DNA of 64,000 nt, taken from assembly GCA_965223585.1 (NCBI GenBank), contig CBDCWW010000024.1, positions 682,001-746,000 on the forward strand. The letters run 5' to 3'. The stretch comes from CBDCVN01 sp965223585 (GTDB lineage: Bacteria; Deinococcota; Deinococci; Deinococcales; Trueperaceae). Of this stretch, positions 44,147-51,730 are shown piece after piece; position 1 is the stretch's first letter, and every line of letters starts with the position of its first letter. The position numbers and the translations under genes are program-made. A model generated the notes under the pieces. The model was not told where the DNA came from. It saw only the letters and a list, made by a program, of their open reading frames with translations, and searched no databases.

Positions 44147-44276
44147 ATGGAATTATGCGGTAAGTCGTTACTGGCGCAAAAACGAAAAAAACTTTTCGAT
44201 AGAACTTACTCAAAAGACAATTAGTAACTTAAGCTCTCATGGTCGCATCGGCGTAACTCCTTATTGGCAAAGAGTA

Positions 44277-44798
44277 ATGCAGCAACTTTCACAAGAGCGT
44301 TATGAGCATGTTTTACGTGTGTTAACTTTGGCAGATAAGATAAGTCAAACCAATAATTTTAGCCCATCTCAGCAACATGCTACAGCACAGGCCGCTATTT
44401 TACATGATATTGCTCGAGAATTATCACCAAAAGAAATGTTTAAATTAGTACCACCACAGCTTGAGACTGAAAGAGTTTGCCCTCTTACTTTGCATGGTAA
44501 AGCTGGTCGCAAACTTGCTCAAGATTGGGGTATTAAAGATGAAAATGTACTTAATGCTATAGAAGGACATTTGTTTGGCGTTTCATCAAAAGATAGTGTA
44601 GGTATGGCTGTTTATGTCGCTGATGTATCGGAGCCCGGACGTGGTGTAAATCAAGATATAAGTGAATTAGCCCTAAGAAATTTAGAAAGAGCTTATCAGC
44701 GGGCAGTGATTTCTAAAGTAAGTTATCTACAATCAAGAGGTAAAATGGTACATCCTGACACCCTAAAGGTTTATAATGAGGTTTGCAACACGGCGTAG
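44277..44798 (+). CDS. HD-domain hydrolase, YqeK-like
   Basis: YqeK-type proteins hydrolyse diadenosine tetraphosphate and typically follow nadD. HD-superfamily residues appear in RYEHVLRVL, AILHDIARELS, LHGKAG and EGHLFGV. The ATG at 44277 gives 173 aa starting MQQLSQERYEHV; the frame is open back to a TTG at 44109 overlapping nadD, so a longer form is possible. It overlaps the next gene by 23 bases. Confidence 0.8.
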   Translation: MQQLSQERYEHVLRVLTLADKISQTNNFSPSQQHATAQAAILHDIARELSPKEMFKLVPPQLETERVCPLTLHGKAGRKLAQDWGIKDENVLNAIEGHLFGVSSKDSVGMAVYVADVSEPGRGVNQDISELALRNLERAYQRAVISKVSYLQSRGKMVHPDTLKVYNEVCNTA

Positions 44799-46125
44799 AG
44801 CAATATTACTTTCTTTTTTGGGTTTACTATTAACCATTTTAGGTGTAATTGGTTACTGGTTTAAGACAGATATTAACCTTACACCACTTTTACCTTCACA
44901 ATGTGAGCTTATTAATTGTGAGGAAGTAGAAAGTAATCTCAGGGTTAGCTTTCTTATAGCGGGGCGTGATATTAAGTACACAAAAGTGGCTAGGGGACCT
45001 CGTTATAACAGATTAGGAAGAATCGTTGATTGGGATGAGCCTGCTGAGGGAAACACTTATGGCACTAATACTGATACTATCCTTTTTGTACAAATTATAG
45101 ATAAGAAAATCTATCTAATAGCTATTCCAAGGGATATTTACTTATCGAAATGGCAAACCAAAATTAACTCTATGTATCATTACAAAGGGGCAGAAGGTCT
45201 GGTTAAAGAAGTCAGTGATATTATAGGGTTGCCTATAGACTATTATGCTATTGTTAATATTGATGTTTTTAAACGTGTGGTAGATGCTCTGGGTGGTGTT
45301 GATATTAACATCCCTTATGACATGCATTATGTGGACAATGCAGCACAACTTTTTATAGATCTAAAAGCTGGTGAAAAACATCTTGATGGTGAAGAGGCTG
45401 CTAACTTTATACGCTTTCGTGAGACTGCTATTGGTGATTATGGGCGCATTGACAATTTAAAAACTTTAGCTAGTGCTTTATTGGTACGGGCAAAGCAGCT
45501 TAATGTAAGAGTGGTTGGTGCTATTCCTGAAATTATTGATACTTATATTGATGAGATTGAAACTGATCTTCCTCCACAACTTATTATAAAATTGCTACCA
45601 CGTTTAGGTGGACTCGAGTTGATTGCTAGAACTTTGCCTACCTATACAATTGAAGGTACTACCTATGAAGCAACCCGTGCTACAGCAGTTGAGGAAATGT
45701 TAGCTGAAACTTTTGGGGGTAAACCTCGAGACTTTAGTGAGATACCTCAGGTAGATTTACTTATTACGAATCAAAGTGGTGAAGAGAACCTAGCTCCTTG
45801 GATCAAGCAGCGACTTATAGCTATGGGCATTTCTGAAGAGCGCTTATTTATTCGCAATGCTGATCCCGATCCTGCACCTAGTCGCATTCTTGCTGATAAT
45901 AATCATTGGCAAGAGGCTACTTACTATGCCGAATTTTTTCATTTAGATCAGCATCAGGTTTTTAGTATAGAATCACCTAGAGGTGCGCAAGTAGGAGTAG
46001 AGCTAATTTTAGGTCGGGATGCTACAAATTTTTATCCTCTAAAAGCTACTGTTTCTCGAGGTATGCAGGTAAATACTTCACAAGAAGATGTAATGACTAC
46101 ACCCGTAATTGTAGTCCCTAGATGA
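44776..46125 (+). CDS. LytR-CpsA-Psr (LCP) family glycopolymer ligase
   Basis: The 449-aa protein has an N-terminal TM anchor (residues 10-30) and a large extracytoplasmic LCP domain with YGTNTDTILFVQ, IAIPRDIYL, INSMYHYKGAEG and ANFIRFRET-IGDYGRIDN, including the Asp and Arg residues that bind pyrophosphate-lipid. A C-terminal LytR_C-like domain follows (about 330-400, LLITNQSGEENLAPW). It probably attaches glycopolymers to peptidoglycan. It lies within the obg cluster. Confidence 0.88.
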   Translation: MRFATRRRAILLSFLGLLLTILGVIGYWFKTDINLTPLLPSQCELINCEEVESNLRVSFLIAGRDIKYTKVARGPRYNRLGRIVDWDEPAEGNTYGTNTDTILFVQIIDKKIYLIAIPRDIYLSKWQTKINSMYHYKGAEGLVKEVSDIIGLPIDYYAIVNIDVFKRVVDALGGVDINIPYDMHYVDNAAQLFIDLKAGEKHLDGEEAANFIRFRETAIGDYGRIDNLKTLASALLVRAKQLNVRVVGAIPEIIDTYIDEIETDLPPQLIIKLLPRLGGLELIARTLPTYTIEGTTYEATRATAVEEMLAETFGGKPRDFSEIPQVDLLITNQSGEENLAPWIKQRLIAMGISEERLFIRNADPDPAPSRILADNNHWQEATYYAEFFHLDQHQVFSIESPRGAQVGVELILGRDATNFYPLKATVSRGMQVNTSQEDVMTTPVIVVPR

Positions 46126-46162
46126 ACTACTCTATCTAATTGCAAAATAGGAGAAAGAAAGT

Positions 46163-46534
46163 ATAGATAATTTTCCCATTACAATACAACGCATTGTCGA
46201 TGCCCTTGATGATAAGAGAGCTGTTGACATAAAGGTACTTGACTTAAAATGTACTTCAGAAACTCTTGAATATTTTATTGTAGCTACAGGAGGGTCAAGC
46301 TTACAACTTAGGGCTATGCAAGACAATGTCAAAGACGAGTTAAAAAGTGTGGGGGTTTTACCAAGAGGAGTAGAGGGTCCTTCTGAGCGTTGGGTTTTAA
46401 TGGACTATGGTGATACTGTAGTACACCTTATGAGTCCTGAAGCAAGAGAATTTTATGATATTGAGGGGCTTTGGGCAGATGCTGAAACCCTGCCAGTTCA
46501 ACCTACTCCTATTTCTTTAAAGGCACAAGCTTAG
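46163..46534 (+). CDS. rsfS: ribosome silencing factor RsfS, apparent AUA start
   Basis: RsfS binds L14 on the 50S subunit and blocks subunit joining in starvation. Conserved segments are IVDALDDKRAVDIKVLDL, ETLEYFIVATGGSS and SERWVLMDYGDTVVHLMSPE. The first ATG in frame (46316) would delete half the domain. The frame upstream of it, back to a stop at 46148, has no ATG, GTG or TTG. ATA at 46163 is preceded by AGGAG at 9 bases and gives M-DNFPITIQRIVDA, 123 aa, the family length. It sits between the LCP gene and yraN. Confidence 0.8.
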   Translation: MDNFPITIQRIVDALDDKRAVDIKVLDLKCTSETLEYFIVATGGSSLQLRAMQDNVKDELKSVGVLPRGVEGPSERWVLMDYGDTVVHLMSPEAREFYDIEGLWADAETLPVQPTPISLKAQA

Positions 46535-46546
46535 ATAAGGTATAAG

Positions 46547-46888
46547 GTGGCAAGGCACTGGGCAGAGGAAGTAGCTAGAAGTTTTCTTGAGTCTAAAGGT
46601 TATAAAACTTTGGTCAGTAACTACACCATACGCGGTGCAGAAATTGACCTTGTTATGCGTCATGGTATTGATTTTGTATTTGTAGAGGTCAAGCAAAGGA
46701 AATCCGTGTTTTATGGTGCACCAGCAGAGACTATTAACTCTAAAAAAATACTTCGTTTACGACAAGCAGCCTTGCATTATTTAATAAAGCATTATCAGCA
46801 AGATGATTTACCAATGCGCTTTGATGTGTTTTTGATTTTGGGCACAGAAGAAGATTACAACATACAGCACATTAGGAATGCTTTTTAG
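46547..46888 (+). CDS. YraN/UPF0102 family nuclease-fold protein
   Basis: The 113-aa protein (GTG start) has the conserved RHWAEEVARSFLESKGYKTL, GAEIDLVMR and VFVEVKQRK motifs of the Holliday-junction-resolvase-like endonuclease fold, with the D...ExK metal-binding residues present. Its cellular function is poorly defined. It is in an operon with rsfS (12-base gap) and overlaps or abuts the RNHCP gene. Confidence 0.88.
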   Translation: MARHWAEEVARSFLESKGYKTLVSNYTIRGAEIDLVMRHGIDFVFVEVKQRKSVFYGAPAETINSKKILRLRQAALHYLIKHYQQDDLPMRFDVFLILGTEEDYNIQHIRNAF

Positions 46889-46889
46889 C

Positions 46890-47219
46890 ATGCGTCACTT
46901 TATTGCTAAAGATAGGAATAACGATTTTGTTTGTTTTAATTGTGGAAGTGAGGTACCACCACTAGTTAATGGTAGTTGCCGTAATCACTGCCCATTTTGC
47001 CTTTATTCATTGCATGTAGACATAAACCCCGGTGATAGGGCAAGTTCTTGTCAAGGTGTACTCGAGCCTATACAAATAGACTATAACGCTAAAAAAGGAT
47101 GGATAATTGTTCATAAGTGTAAGAACTGTGGAGTCATTAAAAGAAATAAATCCTCACTTGACGATTCTAGTTGTCCAGATGCCTATGACGAAATTTTACG
47201 TTTGAGTAGTTTGGCTTGA
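46890..47219 (+). CDS. RNHCP-domain protein
   Basis: The 109-aa protein starts at an ATG one base after the yraN stop (MRHFIAKDRNNDFVCFNCG). It contains the RNHCP signature SCRNHCPFCLYSLHVD and PGDRASSCQG, with four pairs of Cys suggesting zinc binding (including CKNCG). The family is widespread but uncharacterised, often near translation genes. Confidence 0.85.
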   Translation: MRHFIAKDRNNDFVCFNCGSEVPPLVNGSCRNHCPFCLYSLHVDINPGDRASSCQGVLEPIQIDYNAKKGWIIVHKCKNCGVIKRNKSSLDDSSCPDAYDEILRLSSLA

Positions 47220-47366
47220 GGTATATAGCGTCCTAAAAGTTTTTGCTATTTAGACCCGCAACGCAATCTTGCAGATGTGTTAGCACTCTCCTTATTTTCA
47301 GAAGCAAACCCACTGCTCAGATTTCAAGGTGATTCAGTAAGCTAGAAAAAGTTTCCCCCTTTTTGA

Positions 47367-49118
47367 TTAAATAGGGACCTCGACTAATTCATAAGCTTCA
47401 ATTATGTCACCTTCTTTAATATTGTCATAATTTTGTAAATTAATACCACATTCAAATCCACTAGAGACTTCGCGTACATCATCCTTAAAACGTTTGAGTC
47501 CAGCAATTAAGCCCTTATAAACTTCTTTACCTTCACGAAAAACTCGAGCTTTAGCTCCACGTTTAATTAGCCCTTCGGTCACATAAGAACCAGCAATAAG
47601 ACCTTGACGAGGTACTTTTATAACCATACGTACTTCAGCACGACCAATGACTTTTTCTTCATACTCAGGCTCAATCCGCCCACGTATCATGCGTTGCACA
47701 TCTTCTATAAGATCATATATGATCCGATAACTTTTTAAGGTTACGCCCTGCTTCTCCGCTAATTTTTTGACACTAGCAGGTGCATTTACACCAAAACTCA
47801 TTATGACTGCATTGGCAGTACCAGCTAATAGTAAATCTGATTCAGTGGGTGCACCTACAGCATCTAGCATAACTTCGATTCCTATTTCTGTTACACTTTC
47901 AGCTTCCTTGGCAATAACACCTTTTAAAGCTTCAAGCGAGCCCTGTGTATCTGCCCGTAAGATAAGGTTAAGTTTTTGATCTTGAGGTTTTTCAAAGAGG
48001 TCTGCTAAAGTAACTTGTTCACTTTTATTCTTTTCAGTCTCATTAAGATTGCTTTGCTCAATATGTTGTGCTATTAATTCTTTAGCCAACTTCTCATTTT
48101 GAACCTGCTCAACTTTATCACCAGCAATAGGCTGCTGATTAAAGCCTAAAATCTGTACGGGCACGCTAGGACCTGCTTCTTTAAGTTGTTTGCCGTTATA
48201 GTCAATTAAAGCTCGCACTTTGGTCCAGACTAAGTTACTGACAACATAATCACCCACATGCAAAGTGCCCTCTTGAACTAGCATAGTTGCTTTTACACCT
48301 GCACGCTTATCTAAGATGGATTCAATAATAATACCCTTAGCATTTACATTAGGGTTAGCACGTAAGTCCTCTAGTTCAGCTATTAGAGAAGCTGTTTCTA
48401 ACAGCTCATCAATGCCTTCACCTGATTTGGCACTAATTGGTACAGTCGCAATTTGTCCACCATAAGCTTCAGGTATCAGGTCAATTTTTACTAAATCTTG
48501 CATTACCTTGTCTACATTGCTAGCAGGCAAGTCTATCTTATTTATAGCTATAATAATAGGTACTTTAGCAGCCTTAGCATGAGCAATAGCTTCACGAGTT
48601 TGAGGCATAATACTATCATCAGCTGCTATGACTATGATAGCAATGTCTGTTACATGGGCACCTCGCTTACGAATGCTGGTAAACGCTTCATGGCCGGGGG
48701 TATCAAGGAAAGTTATAAGACCATTGTCAGTTTTTGCTTGATAAGCACCAATATGCTGAGTAATGCCACCTGCTTCTTTTTCAGCAACCTTGGCCTTACG
48801 AATATAATCTAAGAGGCTTGTCTTTCCATGATCAACATGTCCCATAACTGCCACTATAGGTGCTCTATGTGGTAAGCTTTCTATGTAAGCCTTTTTAACC
48901 TTAATTTCTTCTTTTTTCTTGGCCTCCTCTTCTTTTTTCTTTCCCTCAAGTTTAGTTTCCTCTACTAACTGCTTAACCATTTCAGCTGTTTCTAACTCTA
49001 CGGTACTCGAGTGTGACTTATACTCCACTCCAATGTCGTCTAGATAACGAAGCATTTCTTTAGTAGTAATATTAAGTTGTTTAGCTAGATCATAAATTCG
49101 GACCTTTTTACTAGGCAT
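47367..49118 (-). CDS. infB: translation initiation factor IF-2
   Basis: This GTPase places initiator tRNA on the 30S subunit. The 583-aa protein has a short N-terminal region (one IF2_N domain, MPSKKVRIYDLAKQLNI, and a Lys/Glu linker), the G domain with GHVDHGKTSL near residue 91, DTPGHEAF and NKIDLP, and domains II-IV. The overall size is like the short IF2 of Thermus and Deinococcus and much shorter than in enterobacteria. AGGAGG precedes the ATG. It is the last gene of the rimP operon. Confidence 0.95.
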   Translation of the reverse strand: MPSKKVRIYDLAKQLNITTKEMLRYLDDIGVEYKSHSSTVELETAEMVKQLVEETKLEGKKKEEEAKKKEEIKVKKAYIESLPHRAPIVAVMGHVDHGKTSLLDYIRKAKVAEKEAGGITQHIGAYQAKTDNGLITFLDTPGHEAFTSIRKRGAHVTDIAIIVIAADDSIMPQTREAIAHAKAAKVPIIIAINKIDLPASNVDKVMQDLVKIDLIPEAYGGQIATVPISAKSGEGIDELLETASLIAELEDLRANPNVNAKGIIIESILDKRAGVKATMLVQEGTLHVGDYVVSNLVWTKVRALIDYNGKQLKEAGPSVPVQILGFNQQPIAGDKVEQVQNEKLAKELIAQHIEQSNLNETEKNKSEQVTLADLFEKPQDQKLNLILRADTQGSLEALKGVIAKEAESVTEIGIEVMLDAVGAPTESDLLLAGTANAVIMSFGVNAPASVKKLAEKQGVTLKSYRIIYDLIEDVQRMIRGRIEPEYEEKVIGRAEVRMVIKVPRQGLIAGSYVTEGLIKRGAKARVFREGKEVYKGLIAGLKRFKDDVREVSSGFECGINLQNYDNIKEGDIIEAYELVEVPI

Positions 49119-49286
49119 ATAACCTCCATAATAACTCTAAATCTCATTAAATTTTTCAAGTAACTGTAGATGCACTGATAAATCATTTGTAAATTTGGCT
49201 TTCTTCAGCTTAAATCTTTATATTAGAAACTAATTTAGGTGACATTATATTGTCCAAGAAAAATAATAACCATGTCATTTGTACAC

Positions 49287-49583
49287 TCATAGTTCTCGAG
49301 TAGGTTCTTTAGGAAATAGGGTTATTAATAATTTATAGATTTCTTCTGCTTGCCCCTTAAAAAACCTTTTTAGTCTCTTTAAATTGTGGCAACTGGGCTC
49401 TAAGCACACCCAAGCACCACGCCCACTTGGCTTAATAAGGTGGATTCTATCTTTCATTAAAAAGTACTTATCTAAATGCCATTTATTTTCACTAAGGTAG
49501 AAACGTACTAGTTTATTTTGTGGTAGTGATGTACGGCAAACCACACAAAGTCTTAAAGGAATATGAATATGTTTTGCCTTCAC
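49287..49583 (-). CDS. YlxR/RnpM-like RNA-binding protein
   Basis: The protein of about 98 aa between nusA and infB has the family motifs LRLCVVCRTSLPQNKLVRFY and GRGAWVCLEPSCHNLKRLKR. The family binds RNA, with reported contact to RNase P. The start could be the GTG at 49583 or a TTG one codon earlier. It lies 12 bases after the nusA stop. Confidence 0.88.
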   Translation of the reverse strand: MKAKHIHIPLRLCVVCRTSLPQNKLVRFYLSENKWHLDKYFLMKDRIHLIKPSGRGAWVCLEPSCHNLKRLKRFFKGQAEEIYKLLITLFPKEPTREL

Positions 49584-49595
49584 CAATGTAACACC

Positions 49596-50780
49596 CTACT
49601 CGTTATCTTCGCCTTCCTCTGCCCCATCGTCTGGTGAGGCGCTAAAAAGGGCTTCAAAAGCTGCATGTTTAGCCTCATCAGTCATAAGTTTTATGTCATC
49701 AGCCTCGAGATCAAGGGCTGCTTCTTGTAAAGCAGCATCAAGATCAGAAATATGCTCACTAGTTGTTAAGTCAATTTTATAGCCTGTGAGTTTGGCAGCT
49801 AAACGAACATTTTGTCCACCCTTACCAATTGCTAGGGAAAGTTGATCGTTAGCCACAGTTACTTTAGCGACATCGGAACCATTCTCAATCTCAATTAACT
49901 TAACTTTAGCAGGAGAAAGAGCATTGCGAATAAACTCTTTAGGGTTGGGATCCCACATAATAATATCTACACGTTCACGCTGAAGTTCACTAGTTACAGC
50001 TTGTATGCGAGCACCTTTGTGGCCAATGCAAGCCCCAATTGGATCTACATTTGCGTTGTGACTCATTACTGCTATTTTAGAACGTTGCCCTGCCTCGCGT
50101 GCTACTGACTTAATCTCAACGGTTTCATCACTAACCTCAGGAATCTCTTGACGCATTAGGTATTCTAAAAGCTCAGGAGCAGACCGTGACACAGTAATGT
50201 TAGCACCTCGATTAGAAAGCTCAACTTTAGTTATATATGCTTTAATTCGCATCCCAACTAGATAACGTTCACCAGGAATTTGCTCTTTAGGAGGCATCAT
50301 AGCTTCACCTTTACCAAGATCAACAAAAACATTGCGCTTGTTATCAACTCTTGATACTGTCACAGTGATCACATTGCCTTCACGGTCTCTATACTCTTCA
50401 TAAACTACTTGGCGCTCAGCTTCACGGATTTTTTGAGTAATGACTTGTTTTGTAGTTTGCACAGCAATGCGAGTAAAGCGCTCGGGGTCAACTGGAAATT
50501 CCATTTCCATGCCAACTTCAATCTCATCATCAAGCTCTAAAGCTTCTTCTAAACCAATTTCTTTATTAGGATCTTCAACTTCTTCAACTACTCTTTTTAT
50601 GACCAGAACTTCAATTTCACCTGTATCAGGATCAACATTTACCTCTATTTCCTTTCCCTGCTCTATGTTACGCTCATAAGCTTGCATAAGCGCATCCTCA
50701 AAACTCTCTAACAACTGGTCCTTGTCAATATTACGATCAAGGGCAAGTTGATCTAAAGCTTCTATAAATTCCTTGTTCAT
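49596..50780 (-). CDS. nusA: transcription termination/antitermination factor NusA
   Basis: The 394-aa protein contains the RNA-polymerase-binding N-domain (1-125), S1 domain (about 130-205), and KH1 and KH2 domains (GACIGHKGARIQAVTSEL, LAIGKGGQNVRLAAKLTG), with an acidic tail. It lacks the C-terminal acidic repeats of enterobacteria, as in Thermus and Bacillus. AAGGAG precedes the ATG. NusA is known in Bacillus subtilis to control its own operon by leader termination; a leader terminator exists here too. Confidence 0.95.
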   Translation of the reverse strand: MNKEFIEALDQLALDRNIDKDQLLESFEDALMQAYERNIEQGKEIEVNVDPDTGEIEVLVIKRVVEEVEDPNKEIGLEEALELDDEIEVGMEMEFPVDPERFTRIAVQTTKQVITQKIREAERQVVYEEYRDREGNVITVTVSRVDNKRNVFVDLGKGEAMMPPKEQIPGERYLVGMRIKAYITKVELSNRGANITVSRSAPELLEYLMRQEIPEVSDETVEIKSVAREAGQRSKIAVMSHNANVDPIGACIGHKGARIQAVTSELQRERVDIIMWDPNPKEFIRNALSPAKVKLIEIENGSDVAKVTVANDQLSLAIGKGGQNVRLAAKLTGYKIDLTTSEHISDLDAALQEAALDLEADDIKLMTDEAKHAAFEALFSASPDDGAEEGEDNE

Positions 50781-50807
50781 GTTTTAAACAAACTCCTTAA
50801 AACCCTT

Positions 50808-51266
50808 TTATCTAGGGGTCTCGGGCCACTGAGCTAATTGTGCATTGTCAATAGCATCAATTTTTATTGCTCGAGGTTTACCATCAACATCAAAAGTAAC
50901 AACACCTTCTTGTACATTACAAATCTTGCCCTTAAAGGTTTCATCACCCATATGTACTTTAGCAAGTAAACCTCGAAAGCGCTCAAAGTGTTTAATAGTA
51001 ATTAAAGGGCGCTCAGGCCCCGGCGACTGAACCTCTAATTTATATGAATTATCAAAAGGATTAAGTCTGTCTAATTCCAGACTAAAAACTTCGGTTGCTA
51101 AAGTTACATCCTCTATACTTACAGCTTTTTGATCAAGCCTATCAATTCTTAAAAGTACAAGTCTCTTGCTACCACTACCACCAATATAAAGCTCCAGAAC
51201 CTCAAAACCTAAGGGCTTTAGTAATTTGCTTGCTGCTTGCTTTAAGTCTATTTGTTTTAAGTCTAT
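50808..51266 (-). CDS. rimP: ribosome maturation factor RimP, apparent AUA (or AUC) start
   Basis: RimP acts in 30S assembly. The frame encodes LLKPLGFEVLELYIGGSGSK, SIEDVTLATEVFSLELDRL, YKLEVQSPGPERPLITIKHF and a C-terminal SH3-like part ending in NAQLAQWPETPR. Upstream to the stop at about 51282 no ATG, GTG or TTG is in frame. Only ATC (51269-51267) and ATA (51266-51264) follow GAGGAGGT, with ATA at the better spacing of 7 bases. From ATA the length is 152 aa, normal for the family. It is the first gene of the rimP-nusA-ylxR-infB operon. Confidence 0.82.
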   Translation of the reverse strand: MDLKQIDLKQAASKLLKPLGFEVLELYIGGSGSKRLVLLRIDRLDQKAVSIEDVTLATEVFSLELDRLNPFDNSYKLEVQSPGPERPLITIKHFERFRGLLAKVHMGDETFKGKICNVQEGVVTFDVDGKPRAIKIDAIDNAQLAQWPETPR

Positions 51267-51446
51267 GATGTAACCTCCTCGCTATCAGCAAAAATTAAGC
51301 ACTCTAGAATTAAATAAACTAGTAACAATACTTATTACTGATCCTCGTCTCTTCAGCCATTTCCTATGCAGAAGATAAGCTTCGCTAATTTAGTAATACA
51401 AACTTGCGCTCATTGTCATTTGCAATATTTTTCAAACCATCTCCAA

Positions 51447-51478
51447 CAAAAAAGAGCAGATTTGTACAAACCTACTCT
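51447..51478 (-). terminator. intrinsic terminator in the rimP-nusA leader (candidate attenuator)
   Basis: On the minus strand AGAGTAGGTTTG pairs with CAAATCTGCTCT over 12 bp (two G-U pairs), followed by a run of U. It lies about 150 bases after the promoter listed below and about 180 bases before rimP, where no separate gene is encoded. Confidence 0.65.
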
Positions 51479-51623
51479 AAAAGATAGTTGGGAAATTATC
51501 TAAGTGTAGTATAAGCTGAAAGCTATTTCACCCTATATAGACTTATAGGCTAAACTTTTAGCTTCAATGAGGGACCAATACTCTTCTAATAAACATTAAA
51601 TTTGGTGGTCCTCACCGTACCGA
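51448..51623 (-). ncRNA. rimP-nusA operon leader RNA, or small RNA
   Basis: Transcription from the promoter at 51630-51658 would give a leader of about 176 nt ending at an intrinsic terminator. Its 5' half can pair as GAGGACCA with TTGGTCCCTC. If read-through occurs it continues into rimP. Whether it is an attenuated leader or a stand-alone small RNA cannot be decided from sequence. Confidence 0.5.
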
Positions 51624-51629
51624 AGATTA

Positions 51630-51658
51630 ATCATACGTATATTTTTTTGAAAATGCAA
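51630..51658 (-). promoter_or_regulatory. sigma70-type promoter of the rimP-nusA-infB operon
   Basis: On the minus strand TTGCAT (51658-51653), 17 bases, and TATGAT (51635-51630) form a well-spaced -35/-10 pair. The start point would be near 51623. Confidence 0.65.
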
Positions 51659-51730
51659 CAAGACTAATAATGTTAAGATATGTTAATTTGATTTGATAAC
51701 TTTGAATAAACTTTACTCAAAGAAGAACTT

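Larger units (their letters stand above)
51270..51730. other. intergenic region between divergent rimP and the capD-like gene
   Basis: This is 461 bases containing the rimP leader promoter, leader and terminator. The right end must hold the promoter of the capD-like gene; an AAAGAAG precedes that ATG. Confidence 0.5.

Noticed and set aside
51447..51640. SRP RNA, 6S RNA, T-box or tmRNA in the rimP leader
   Set aside because: The diagnostic sequences for SRP RNA, T-box and tmRNA were not seen, and there is no convincing end-to-end pairing as in 6S RNA. A leader with attenuator fits better.
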